Assembly: GCA_051530055.1 (NCBI GenBank) | Contig: CM121342.1 | Location: 2,232,001-2,296,000, forward strand | From: Neoechinorhynchus agilis | Taxonomy: Eukaryota; Acanthocephala | DNA: 64,000 nt | Direction: 5' to 3' | Shown here: positions 12,640 to 23,738 of the stretch, in pieces | How the letters are laid out: each line of letters starts with the position of its first letter | How positions within the stretch are numbered: position 1 is the first letter of the stretch | The notes under the pieces: generated by a model | Told to the model about the DNA's origin: nothing | The model's database searches: none | What the model saw: the letters and a program-made list of their open reading frames with translations, nothing else | Program-made: the position numbers and the translations under genes

Positions 12640-13872
12640 TAAAGCACAATACGTGCAATCACCATCGTCAGCAAAATCTTATCTTCTCCTCTTCCTCGGC
12701 TGTTGCCACCACGCTAGCAGCATTGCCTCGTTGTTCAGCGAGCAAGATATTTTGTCGCAAGAATACACCTGCTCGTGCATCGCCGGTCGTTTCTCTCAAT
12801 TTCTTCGAGAGATCCTGCAGCAGAGTGAGTTCCGAGCTGCCAAGCGCTCCATACGTCTCTACTCCGAAGGGGACAAAATAATGGGCCCTTGCTAATTCTC
12901 TATATTTTCGTACCTTCCTCCCTTCCGCTGCACTAGCTGTACCTCCAGCGATTTTGAGAAAGTAAGGAATGTTGCTCACTGCGAGGGAGTCCACACACGT
13001 GATGACCTGGAGAAGGCATTTGCCCTGTCACCACGGAAAGAGCGAAATTCCGTCAGGTCGACGACCGTCTAGTCGACAAAGATGGGCGGGTTCCAAGATG
13101 TTGGGGAAGTTCGCCGTTCTCAACGCCGGAGAAATTATGCTATTGATTTCAGAATGGCGTGAGAACCTTCCTCCTGACTTTGCAAAGGAGACCGTGTCGC
13201 CCGAAAGCATCAACGAAAGACCCACATCGACGGCGATGGGGCGTGCATATCGGGAAACCAAGTCTTTAGGACACTACGATCATCGTTACCTCATCATTGA
13301 GAAGAATTCCCGCAGATGCCAGAGGAATAGCCTAGAGCTGTTAGCTCTCGCGACGGGAGGTCTTTCCCAGATGGACTGTCTGAGGCTATTCACAGGGACA
13401 TGGTTAGCGCCTGTCTGCTGGCACCCTTCTTATACTGCCACCACAAAGTCTTGGTAAAGACAACTTTCCCCTCAGAATTATCTTCGCTATAAATTGAATC
13501 CGCTCATACGTTCCAAGAAAGGCTTGCAAGGTCAGGTATACCAGCACCCGAATGAAAGTCCCCCAGATCTGAGAGTTGGACATTTAAAATACGTTCGAGA
13601 CAAGCCCTCACCTTGTCGTCGAGCTTAGCCAATCCTTCCTTATGTTTGAAGTATGTTGCTGAGAATGCGTTCTCTTTCAGAAATCACGCTTCGTGAGCCA
13701 AGAGAGAGCTCAATCTATCGCACAGCAACGGAAGTTTCGGTATGATACGGTCGATCTCAGCTTCCACATTTGAATCAAAGACGCAACTACACAGGAGGCT
13801 GAGTTGCTCTAGAGTCGCGAGTTTCACACCTGGAGCTACGGCCTTGAACGCATCCATTAGGTCCTTGACTTT
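12640..13872 (-). mobile_element. LINE-B, 3' half (interrupted copy)
   Basis: On the minus strand this continues the reading frame that breaks off at 18,493. About 13,872-13,560 encodes the part after the polymerase core (thumb-like region, ending in VRACLERILNVQLSD). 13,261-13,028 encodes GGRFSRHSEINSIISPAL and GRRPDGISLFPW. 12,994-12,668 encodes the C-terminus (EGRKVRKYRELARAHYFVPF, GDARAGVFLRQN, QRGNAASV). The PDG plus downstream K..KY pattern resembles the PD-(D/E)XK restriction-like endonuclease of R2-type LINEs. A deletion is evident between the PDG block and the AAEGRK block. Confidence 0.8.
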
Positions 13873-13883
13873 GGCGGCGTCTT
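13873..13883. repeat. Left copy of an 11-bp direct repeat flanking the 92-bp array
   Basis: GGCGGCGTCTT occurs here and at 18,493-18,503. It lies inside the LINE-B reading frame, and one copy is enough to restore the frame across the junction. It looks like a target-site duplication. Confidence 0.75.
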
Positions 13884-16800
13884 TCCAGAAGCGCGTCTAA
13901 ATTAAAGTGAAGCACTAAGAGTGAGTACACGAATACGTTTTCAAATCTCGAGTTTTTATCTGATTGATAATGTGTTCGAAAAGCGCCTGTAAACTGAAAC
14001 GTAATACCAAGAGTGAGTACACGAATGCGTTTTCAAATCTCTTGTTTTTATTGTATATATAATGTTTTAAAATAGCGCGCCAGAGTTAAAGCGACGCAAT
14101 AGGAGTGAGCGCAAGAATGCGTTTTCAAATCTCTTGTTTTTATTTGATTGATAATGTATTCCAAAATCGCGTCTAAATTAATGCGAAGCACTAAGAGTGA
14201 GTATATGAATGCGTTTTCATATCTCATATTTTTATTGTTTTGTTAATGTTTTCCAAAAGCGCGTCTGAATTGAAGGGAAATACTAAGCGTGAGCACACGA
14301 ATGCGTTTGTAAATCTCTTGTTTTTATTTGATTGATAATGTTTTCCAAAACCGCGTCTAAATAAAAGTGAAGCAACAAGAGTGAGTACACGAAATCGTTT
14401 TCAAATCTCGAGTTTTATATATTGATATTCTCCAAAAGCGCGTTTAAATTAAAAAAAAAGCACCAAGAGTGAATACACGAATGCGTTTTCAGATCTCGAG
14501 TTTTTATTTTGTTTATAATGTTTTCCAAAAGCGCGTCTAAATTAAAGTGAAGCACTAAGAGTGAGTAGACGAATGCGTTTTCAAATCTCTTATTTTTATT
14601 GTATTGATAATGTTTTCCAAAAGCGCCTGTAAATTGAAACGAAGCACTAAGAGTGAGTACACGAATGCGTTTTCAAATCTCTTATTTTTATTTGGTTGAT
14701 AATGTTTTCCAAAATCGCGTCCAAATTAAAGCGAAGCACCAAGAGTGAGTACACGAATGCGTATTCAAATCTTTTGTTTTTATATTATTCATAATGTTTT
14801 CCAAAAGCGCGTCCAAATTAAAGCAAAGCACTAAGAGTGAGTACACGAGTGCGTTTCCAAATCTCTGTTTTTATTTATTGATAATGTTTTCCAAAACGCG
14901 CCAAATTAAAGCGAAGCTAAGAGTGAGCACACGAATGCTTTTCAAATCTTTGTTTTTATTTGATTGATAATGTTTTCCAAAACGCGTCCAAATTAAAGCG
15001 AAGCATAAGAGTGAGTACACGAATGCGTTTTGAAATCTCGAGTTTTTACTTGATTGATAATATTTTCGAAAAGCGCGTTTAAATTAAAGAAAAGCACTAA
15101 GATTGAGTACACGAATGCGTTTTAAAATCTCTTGTTTTTATTTGATTGATAATGTTTTCCAAGTGCGCGCATAAATTAAAGTGAAGGACTAAGAGCGAGT
15201 ACACGAAATCGTTTTCAAATCTCTTATTTTAATTTGGTTGATAATGTTTTCCAAAATTGCGTCCAAATTAAAGCGAAGCACTAAGATTGAGTACAAGAAT
15301 GCGTTTTCAAATACTTTATTTTTATTTGATTGATAATGTTTTCCAGATGTGCGTCCAAATTAAAGTGAAAAACTAAGAATGAGTAAACGAATGTGTTTCA
15401 TAATCCCTTATTTTTATCTGATTGATAATGTTTTCTAAATTCACTTCTAAATTAAAGCGAAGCCATAAGAGTGAGTACACGAATGCGTTTTCAAATTTCG
15501 AGTTTTTATTTTATATATAATGTTTTCCAAGAGCGCCTGTAAATTAAAACGAAGCACTAAGAGTGAGTACACGAATGCGTTTTCAAATCCTTTGTTCTTA
15601 TTTGATTGATAATGTTTTTCAAAAACGCGTCTAAATTAAAGTGAAACATTAAGAGTGAGTACAGGAATGCGTTCTCAAATCTCGAGTTTTTATTTTATTG
15701 ACAATGTTTTGCGAAGGCGCGTCAAAATTGAACTGAAGCACCAAGAGTGAGTACACGAATGCGTTTTAAAAACTCTTGTTTTTATTTGATTGATAATGTT
15801 TTCCAAAAGCGCGTCAAAGTTAAAGTGAAGAGCTAAGAGTGCGTACACGAATGCGTTTTCAAATCTCGAGTTTTAGTTCTATTGATAATGTTTTCCAGAT
15901 GCGCGTCTAAATTAAGGTGAAGCCAAAGAGTGAGTACACGAATGCGTCTTAAAATCTCGAATTTTTATTTGAATGATGTTGCTTTCCAAAAGCGCTTCTC
16001 AATTAAAGTGAAGCACTAAGAGTGAGTAAACAAATGCGTTTTAAAATCACGAGTTTTTACTATATCGATAATGTTTTCGAAAAGCGCGTCTAAATTAAAG
16101 TGAACAACTAAGAGTGAGTACACGAATGCGTTTTCAAATCTCTTGTTTTTATTGTATATATAATGTGTTCTTATGTCGCGCCAAATTTTAAGCGACGCAA
16201 TAGGATTTGGCGCACGAATGCGTTTTCAAATCTCTTGTTTTTATTTGATTGATAATGTATTCCAAAATCGAGTCTAAATTAATGCGAAGCACTAAGAGTG
16301 AGTATACGAATGCGTTTTCATATCTCATATTTTTATTGTTTTGATAATGTTTTCCAAAAGCGCGTCTAAGTTTAAGGGAAACACTAAGCGTGAGCACACG
16401 AATGCGTTTGTAAATCTCTTGTTTTTATTTGATTGATAATGTTTTCCAAAACTGCGTCTAAATAAAAGTGAAGCAACAAGAGTGAGTACACGAAATCGTT
16501 TTCAAATCTCGAGTTTTTATGTATTTATATTCTCCAAAAGCGCGTTTAAATTAAAGAAAAGCACCAAGGGTGAATACACGAATGCGTTTTCAGATCTCGA
16601 GTTTTTATTTTGTTGATAATGTTTTCCAAAAGCGCGTCTAAATTGAAGTCAAGCACTAAGAGTGAATAGACGAATGCGTTTTGAAATCTCTTATTTTTAT
16701 TTTATTGATAATGTTTTCCAAAAGCGCCTGTAAATTGAAACGAAGCACTAAGAGTGAGTACACGAATGCGTTTTCAAATCTCTTATTTTTATTGGGTTGA

Positions 16801-18175
16801 TAATGTTTTCCAAAATCGCGTCCAAATTAAAGCGAAGCACTAAGAGTGAGTACACGAATGCGTTTTCAAATCTCTTATTTTTATTTGATTGATAATGTTT
16901 TCCAAAATCGCGTCCAAATTAAAGCAAAGCACTTAGAGTGAGTTCACGAGTGCGTTTTAAAATCTCTTATTTTTATTTGATTGATAATGTTTTCCAAAAT
17001 CGCGTCCAAATTAAAGCAAAGCAGTTAGAGTGAGTTCACGAGTGCGTTTCAAAATCTCCTGTTTTTATTTGATTGATAATGTTTTCAAAAAGTGCGTCCA
17101 AATTAAAGCGAAGCGCTAAGAGTGAATGCACGAATGCGTTTCTAAATCTCTTGTTTTCATTCGATTGATAATAAAATCCCGAGTTTTTATTTGGCTGATA
17201 ATGTTTTCAAACAGCGCGCCAAGGTTAAAGCGAACAATAGGAGTGAGCACACGAATGCTTTTTCAAATCTCTTTTTTTATTTTATTGATAATGTTTTCAA
17301 AAATCCCGTCCAAATTAAAGCGAAGCACTAAGAGTTAGTACACGAATGCGTTTAAAAATCTCGAGTTTTTATTTAATTGATAATATTTTATAAAAGCGCG
17401 TTTTAATTAAAGAAAAGCACCAAGGGTGAATACGTGAATGCGTTTTCAAATTTCGAGTTTTTTTTGATTGATAATGTTTTCCAAAAGCGCTTCTAAATTT
17501 AAGTGAAACACGAAGAGTTGGTACACGAATGCGTTTTTAAATCTCTTGTTTTTATTTTTATTGATAATGTTTTCCAAAATCGCGTCTAAATTAAAGCGAA
17601 ACACTAAGAGTGAGTACACGAATTCGTTTTCAAGTCTTGATTTTATTGTATATATAATGTTTTCCAATAGGGCTCCAAAGCTAAAGCGAAGTAATAGGAG
17701 TGAGCGCACGAATGCGTTTTCAAATCTCTTGTTTTTATTTGATTGATAATGTTTTCAAAAATCGCGTTTAAATTAAAGCGAAGTACTAAGAGTGAGTACA
17801 CGAATGCGTTTTCACTTTACATGTTTTTATTGTTTTGATAATGTTTCCCATGAGCGCGTCTGAAATTAATGGAAATACTAAGAGTGAGCACACGAATGCG
17901 TTTGTAAATCTCATGTTTTTATTTGAGTGATAATGTTTTCCAAAAGCGGCTCTAAATTAAAAGGAAGCAGCAGAAGTGGGCACACGAATGCGTTTTCGAA
18001 TCTTTTGTTTTTATTTGATTGATAATGTTTACCAAAAGTGCCTCTAAATTAAGGTGAAGAACTAAGAATGAGTAGACAAATGCGTTTGGAAATCTCGAGT
18101 TTTTATTTGATTGATAATGTTCTCCAAAAGCGCGTCTAAATTTAAGTGAAACACTAGGAGTGGGTACACGAATGC
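13884..18175. repeat. 92-bp tandem array, about 46-47 copies, with higher-order structure
   Basis: The unit is about 92 bp. A recognisable core is GAGTGAGTACACGAATGCG, followed by a variable TCAAATCTC block, a T-rich segment, TTGATAATGTTTTCC and a CGCGTCTAAATT block. Core spacings of 91-93 bp were read directly. Variant units recur in the same order about 2,101 bp apart: the run around 14,040-14,500, with its TATATATAATG, ATAGGAGTGAGC and TAAGCGTGAGC variants, recurs at 16,140-16,600. A more diverged version appears from about 17,640. This is a 23-unit higher-order repeat. Open frames in the array are by-products of the repetition. Confidence 0.95.
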
Positions 18176-18492
18176 GGCGATGTGAGAACGTGGAGAGCAG
18201 GTGTCGTTGGCTGTTTATGTAGCAACGAAGTGCGTGCAACCATCGATTATGCAGGGTGAAAAAAACGGCGGGATGGGAATTGACCGATGGGGCAGTTCGG
18301 GGGTAATGGATTCGTGCGTGCACACTGTAGTGAGGGGTTATTTGAGTGTAGGGACCATAAGGGTGGGAACTGCGTATGCGGAATGAACTCGGGGGGAGAG
18401 GATATTGGGAGTTGAAGAGGTGGTGATAAGAGGTGAGGTAGTGTGCGCGTCCAAGGCATTTTTCGCTGCTGAAGGGCGACCAGGAGCTACGG
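18176..18492. other. GC-rich unique segment at the edge of the 92-bp array
   Basis: About 310 bp, purine-rich on the plus strand, with runs of GGGG and GAGG. It is neither satellite nor recognisable LINE sequence, yet it lies inside the direct-repeat-bounded block. It may be the 5' (promoter-like) part of the inserted unit if that unit is read on the minus strand. Its last bases (about 18,483-18,492, AGGAGCTACGG) resemble a LINE-B stretch at about 13,836, so a LINE-derived contribution at this junction is possible. No convincing coding sequence is present. Confidence 0.6.
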
Positions 18493-19254
18493 GGCGGCGT
18501 CTTCGATATTAAATACTAGAAGCTCACACTTTCCAGCTTTGAGCTCAATGCCCGTTCTCGAGGTCTCCCTAATCTACGTCTCCAAATCGCGCAGTACAAC
18601 GGAGGGATCACTGGATTTACTGTTAAGGAGAAAGCGTTTGGACCGAGAGGATCTCCTTGCTGCATTCCTCTTTCGGACCAAATGAGGTGGTCTTCGAAAA
18701 GCAAAGGAGTCGCGGTCCCGTAGGCATTGAGAAAATACTGGAAGGCTTCTGGAGCGTGATTCCTAATTGCGCAGATTATGGTTTCTCCATTGAGAGAGTT
18801 AAAGGCGTTCCGAAAATCACACTTAAGAATCACGCAACAATTTACAAAGGAGAATTAAATGCACGCAGTGAAACAATATGGGATCGTTTGATTATGGAGG
18901 CAATGTTCAACCGCCAAGTGGAAACGGTTAAAGGGACGCGACGAGAGGTCTGTCCCAGATCGACTGTCTGAGGCAATTGACGGGAACATGGTTAACGCCT
19001 GTCCACTGGCACCCTTCTTCAACTGCCACCACAAAGTCTTGGTCAAGACAAAACTTTCCCCTCAGAATTATTTCGCTATCAATTGAATCCGTTCATACGA
19101 TCGAAGAAAGACTGGCAAGGCAAGGTCTACTCGCGCCCGAATGCCCAATCCCCCAGATGACATAGGCAATGAAGCTTGTCGCCACGCCTCATCTGAGAGC
19201 TGGACATTTAAAATACGCTCGAGACAAGCCCTCACCTTGTCGTCGAGCTTAAGC
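18493..19254 (-). mobile_element. LINE-B, RT core and a displaced downstream piece
   Basis: On the minus strand 18,833-18,516 encodes the polymerase core (ILKCDFRNAFN, YFLNAYGTATPLLF, MQQGDPLGPNAFSLTVNP) and, after a frame change, KCELLVFNIEDAA. That sequence joins in frame with 13,872. The remainder, 18,900-19,254, encodes a region normally downstream (LDDKVRACLERIL, SSGGLGI), so it comes from a second copy or a rearrangement. The 11-bp direct repeat occupies 18,493-18,503. The complex is flanked on the right by a satellite fragment, so it too lies in the 1,258-bp array. Confidence 0.75.
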
Positions 19255-19392
19255 TAATAACTATGCAAATATTCAACCTAGCAAATTTTATGTATTTAAA
19301 ATATTTCCTTATTTTCGGTAACTAAATTATAAACGGTGAATTTTTGATATTTTGTTTTTTATCTGACTCCGTTTTCAAATGAACTGTTTAAA
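19255..19392. repeat. Fragment of the 1,258-bp satellite
   Basis: The stretch from TAATAACTATGCAAATATTC to CAAATGAACTGTTTAAAAA matches the middle of each monomer (for example 6,930-7,070) with a few substitutions. It marks the right edge of the 1.1-19.4 kb nest. Confidence 0.9.
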
Positions 19393-20842
19393 AATCCACT
19401 TCACAACCTTTCTTTCAATTGAAACGAACTGAACTGTGTTTAACTAAGTAAATGCGTGTGTTTTAAATTCGATAAAATACAAAAATTTCTTTTTACGATG
19501 TCAAAGCGGTCCAGTTTAAAAATGATCAGTAATGTTTGTCTATTTTGTATCGCTTGCAAATATGGACTCAAATATAAAAACCGAATCGTATTAGAATCTT
19601 TCTTTTCGCCGTTGAATTTGACAATAAATTGTTCAGGACTAATGGCAACATCATTGCGACTATGTATTTTAAGAACGTATGTTGTATATCCTTAAAAACT
19701 GTAAATTTGGAATTTTAAAATCAATCCCATACCTGGCATCACGGAAAGTTGCGCTTTTGGCAAAATATATTGCAAAAAATTCGATGGCATGTATCCTGGT
19801 TCCACTCCTTTGTACAGTTTCACAGACGCTAAACCATCTTTGGAACACTTTCCAAGCCACCGTTTCACAGGAAATCTTTACTAAAGTTAGTGGCTACAAA
19901 ATGTAAAAACTTACAAAATTTCGTCGTTTTTTATTTGAAGAACAATATTGTTGATATAAACCGATTGGCGAGCGTTATCGAAAACTACGTAAACTGTTAT
20001 TGCGTTTATCTAGAAAAGATGCGTTCGAATTTTCCAAAAATAATCATCGATTTGCTCGGAAGCAATGAAGTGGAATCTTACGTTCGCATAAAAACTATTA
20101 TCAAATTCATCCTCTCCGGTCATAAACGAATCGCTTTCCGAATTACAGAGGATGATTGGATTTAGGCTAATTTTGCCGGAATACGCCCATGTTCCGTGTA
20201 TATATAAATACAATTTTATTGGATTTGGCATATCTTCGCATTCTCTTGTCGATAATTTTAATTTGTATTTCACTACTAGAAACTTTAAATGTTTAAAATA
20301 TACAATTAATTAACAATGACTCACTTTCTTCTTCAAAATGCATTTGTGCCCAAAAAGTTTAGAATTTGTTTGATCAGTTTTTATTCGCGTAACAATCAGC
20401 AATTTTTCTCAGTTGCTATGGAAGCGATCCATTCGCAAGTACACGGTGATATTTTTAGTTGTAAAGAAACAAAATTCTGATTGTTTTTTGCGAGGACGCT
20501 AGAAATAAAAACAATTTTGTCACAAAATTAAGCATTTTTAGATGATGAAAAAGAGAAAATATTAAATGAATACGATTGTTTGAGTTTGAAAAGAATATGG
20601 AGAGAAGTGTTAGTAATACGAGATCGAAACTGAATTTAAAAAGACAGTCAAGTTCAAGAAACTAGAAGCGTGATGAATGAACGCATTAGGCCAAATTAGT
20701 TTATGGGAAATGTAGTATCTCCGTAATGATATCGGTGGATTTTTTTATGTATTACATGAACTCTGTAATTGCTAAAAAAGTGAATCGCATAACTGGATCG
20801 TATGACATTAAATGAACTTTATATTTGGACGGAAAAGATAAT
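19393..20842. other. Unresolved stretch with frames on both strands
   Basis: Frames of 60-90 codons occur on both strands. The plus-strand frame 19,890-20,165 is helical and charged. The minus-strand frame 20,273-20,010 starts MKYKLKLSTRECED and has a beta-rich look (KLYLYIHGTWAYSGKISLNP, FMTGEDEFDNSF), distantly reminiscent of a lipase-type PLAT domain, though the resemblance is weak. The two frames overlap, so at most one is real. No splice structure could be settled. 20,281-20,842 shows nothing recognisable. Confidence 0.25.
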
Positions 20843-21117
20843 GTGAGCCTACACCAATTTGGCGATGTGAGCACTTTAATCCGTTTAATCAAACACACGG
20901 AGGACCCGGACTGCCTAAGAGGTACCCTCTAATCGGTAGCATTCCTCTTTTTAATCAATTTTTGGCACATACACGTCTTAGATTTTGGTTTTTCACAGGG
21001 ACGTAGATGATCTTGGAACCGAAGGATTTTCCGATAGTACTACCACGGGGCACGCCGGAGCGCGTATTGCTTGTGGAGTTATTGCTACTGATGATTAGAG
21101 TAAAAACTGGCAATAAA
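20843..21117 (+). pseudogene. Cu/Zn superoxide dismutase, broken duplicate
   Basis: The sequence matches parts of the intact SOD gene at 31,114-31,901 at high identity: the FGD..S segment, the [15 protein letters not shown] segment, most of the following intron, and the DDLG to [13 protein letters not shown] segment, ending ATDD. The residues between FGD and HFNP (including a copper-ligand His context) and the [14 protein letters not shown] block are missing, and a stop falls in the DDLG region. Because intron sequence is retained (about 20,923-20,970), this copy arose by DNA duplication and not from mRNA. An AATAAA follows at 21,112-21,117. Confidence 0.85.
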
Positions 21118-21798
21118 ATGGGTTTAATTTTGGCTATTCCATATCACAAAAATACACCACGATTTTTATACAATTTTTTAGAGTGATCAAGTGGATAATA
21201 GAAGCTAGGCAATGAAATTTATGGGCAAATTTGCGAGTTTTTAAAACAATCGTTGAAAAGTACATGACAGTAATAAACTTGTTGATCAATTTCATTAATT
21301 TCGTTCTAAATAAAGTACTTAGGTCAAACGTATATACCTATTTATTGATTTGAATCTATATTTTTCATAAGAAATGTGATTTTATCCATAAGATTAACTG
21401 GTCGTAGGAAAGAGAATGAACTGCAACACGCATTGTGGAAAACCCAAAATCGTTCTACGTGAATGCTGCACTATTTACAAGCTTCAAAATGACCCCTAAC
21501 GGCGAGATTTGTGTAGTTGAGCACATTTAAATCTTCAAGTATTTAAGTTATTGTTAAAAACGCGTTTAAGAAATGCGTAAATGTATGTGCAATTAAAACT
21601 AATATCCAACATTCTTAGACGAAATTCAAAGTTCACTGTTTAGCTTTACTTAAAACGTCGCAATTCCACGAGCGGAAACCAACTTGGCAACGGTTGGAGT
21701 CATCTATTTCTGAGCACAGCCCATTGTTTCCACTGAAGCAGTTGAACGATGACGGTTTTTGCACTATAAATTATAGTCCTCCGCAATTCTTCATCAAA
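21118..21798. other. Intergenic stretch and possible 5' region of the PEBP gene
   Basis: AT-rich sequence without a recognisable gene or repeat. The PEBP frame is open upstream of its first ATG back to about 21,694, but with no in-frame ATG. A TTTTCAG just downstream of the first ATG could also be an acceptor for an unseen upstream exon. Confidence 0.4.
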
Positions 21799-22353
21799 AT
21801 GTTTTTCATTTTCAGGTGCATCAAAAAACTCATTAAACGAGTTTTGACCTCTCTCTTTGGACCACTATATAGTTGGGATTTGCTGGCTCTTCTTAAAATA
21901 GTCGTCATGCAATTGGATTCACTTCCAAAGTTGAAGCTCAGTTTTAATGATGAGGATATTCCCTACAACCAACTGTTACCCATCGAAAATGCACCAACAA
22001 GGCCTGTAGTAGTATCCACGTTTGAGAGTAACAAGTTATATACTCTGATTATGTTGGATCCGGACGGTCCAAGTCCGAAAAATCGGGAACTATCTCCGTA
22101 TCTTCACTGGTTGGACGTAAATACCGGTTCGAGTGACCTTTTTAAAGAAGTGAATGTGTACGTGCCACCCGCTCCTCCAGCAGGCATTCATCGATACGTT
22201 ACACTTGTCTTTGAACAAAAGGGATACATTGATGGTTCGAAATTATATTTCCCAAAGCGCAATAACTTTCCGTTCAGAAGCTTCGTTGAAGAAAACGGTC
22301 TCACTCTCAAGTACGGCCATGTATTCAGAGTTGACAGTAAAAAACCAGCATAG
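21799..22353 (+). CDS. Phosphatidylethanolamine-binding protein (PEBP/RKIP family)
   Basis: PEBP proteins bind phospholipid head groups and in animals often modulate kinase signalling. From the ATG at 21,799 the product is 184 aa. The anion-binding pocket motifs are present: LIMLDPDGPSP (DPD box), SPYLHWL and PPAPPAGIHRYV (the GxHR box), followed by YFPKRNNFPFRSFVEENGL near the C-terminus. About 30 N-terminal residues (MFFIFRCIKKLIKRVLTSLFG) precede the domain and form a hydrophobic and basic helix, perhaps a membrane or organelle signal. Alternatively, TTTTCAG at about 21,811-21,817 is an acceptor and the true first exon lies upstream. The gene is followed by AATAAA. The duplicated segment begins in its 3' flank. 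Confidence 0.85.
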   Translation: MFFIFRCIKKLIKRVLTSLFGPLYSWDLLALLKIVVMQLDSLPKLKLSFNDEDIPYNQLLPIENAPTRPVVVSTFESNKLYTLIMLDPDGPSPKNRELSPYLHWLDVNTGSSDLFKEVNVYVPPAPPAGIHRYVTLVFEQKGYIDGSKLYFPKRNNFPFRSFVEENGLTLKYGHVFRVDSKKPA

Positions 22354-22372
22354 TCTTTGGGTAATGACAACG

Positions 22373-22378
22373 AATAAA
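22373..22378 (+). promoter_or_regulatory. Poly(A) signal of the PEBP gene
   Basis: A canonical AATAAA lies 20 bp after the stop codon. Confidence 0.7.
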
Positions 22379-23230
22379 AAATGGATTGTTGATCATTTGT
22401 TGTAAATGATGGGTATGATTGCTGGAGATTTATTTTTGACTGAGAAAAAATCAAAATGCAGATTTTAGTTTAACGGTTAACAAGCCAAATGCGAATTTGC
22501 ATCAATATAAAATACAATTGAAATTTCACTTTGAAATTGAACCTTTTTCAATGGTGCTGATTGTAAATTTCTTGTTCGTCCATAATTTAAATTCAAAATC
22601 TACTTTTGTTGTTTCGTTAAAAAACACTATGAAATTTTTCATAAAATTCAGTAGTCCCGGCTGCAATAAATGAAGGGACAGCTTCTATTTTAGTTTTCGT
22701 AGCGAAATAAGAACGATTAATCACAGAACCTTCGACGCTTTCTGAATTTTTATGGTATTAATAAATATCTCACGTATTAGTGAGGACGCGATGAAAGCAC
22801 TCGTTGTTCCCAATACTAAACGCTATTGTACTCACATTATTGAATTTAAAGGAAGTAAATTATAATTTCAGTTCCTCTGTCGCCGTCAAATAAGCATATT
22901 CGCATTGATATTATAGAATATTGATGGCTGCAAAAGATCATATCCACTACCTTTTGTAATTTGCGACGATCTCTAAAAGATACAATCTCGTGGTTTTAAA
23001 TGAAAACGTTGGATTTCATTGAGCGTTTAAATACCAAAAGTTAGTTCGAACGTTTAAAGTTGTTAATGATAGGATAACCTTTGAAACCCGCATGAATTTA
23101 AGAACATCAAAGTAGTTGGTATATTTTTCAAGTTGTGAGTTACTTTTTTATTTTCAAACAAATACGCCCAAAAATTTTAAACTGCTTTCAATGCGATGAT
23201 ATGGTCAGCTGGGTTTGTACATTTCGTAGT

Positions 23231-23505
23231 TCTGTGGAGGTGGTCCAGTGGTCTCGTGTCCCGGATCCCTGTTTCAGGGTCAAGGGTCCGAATCCACGAT
23301 CGCCAATGACGCACAACCAAAGGGGACGAAATACCGCTGAAGTGAGGAAACTCACTGATGAGTCCCGCCTCCTGGAGGTATCTGAGGATCCGGAGAAATG
23401 TACGAACTCTTAACGACTCATCCGAGTTAAAGTGGTAACATCACTTCTCTGATGTAGAAAACAAAGTTCCTCCGACCGGCGAAATTGCTAATGTACATCA
23501 ATATT
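23231..23505 (+). mobile_element. tRNA-derived SINE, second copy
   Basis: Within the duplicated segment this copy is the same as 836-1,110: A box TGGTCCAGTGG, B box GGGTCCGAATCC, and the same GGGGACGAAA and CTGATGAGTCCC words in the body. Confidence 0.7.
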
Positions 23506-23738
23506 AAAAGAAATTATCTCTTAGCAAATGTGATAGATTGTAGATTTAATTAGTAGAAAAATTCCGGCTATATTTAAACTATTGGCTTTAGAAATCCGCG
23601 TGATTGCAATAAAACAAAATTGATTTCGACCAATACACTTTCAAATGTTATTCAATGTTTAGAAATGGGGAATTGTTGCCTTGCGCGCTATAACCTGTGT
23701 CCGATTGCACAACAGCGCGTTAGCCTCCATTATAATTT
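23506..23738. repeat. Left part of a 1,258-bp satellite monomer
   Basis: The match starts at about ATTATCTCTTAGCAAATG and runs to CCATTATAATTT. The monomer resumes at 27,381, so the LINE-B composite between them is an insertion. Confidence 0.9.

Larger units (their letters stand above)
22396..23738. repeat. Long near-identical segmental duplication, copy 2
   Basis: This is the partner of 1-1,343 with no net indel across 1,343 bp. It includes the SINE at 23,231-23,505 and the left part of a satellite monomer. It ends at TTATAATTT, where LINE-B sequence begins. Confidence 0.95.

Noticed and set aside
12653-13457. Plus-strand frames of 80 and 162 codons
   Set aside because: Antisense shadows of the LINE-B C-terminus, which has clear motifs on the minus strand.
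16188-17746. Open frames of 66-87 codons inside the 92-bp array
   Set aside because: Simple consequence of a 92-bp period without frequent stops; frame shifts between neighbouring units.
13884-18175. CRISPR array or bacterial repeat
   Set aside because: Unit-to-unit sequence is repeated throughout with no unique spacers, and the context is eukaryotic.
18201-18459. Frames of 61-70 codons in the GC-rich segment
   Set aside because: Proline- or glycine-rich low-complexity translations of a compositionally biased stretch, open on both strands.
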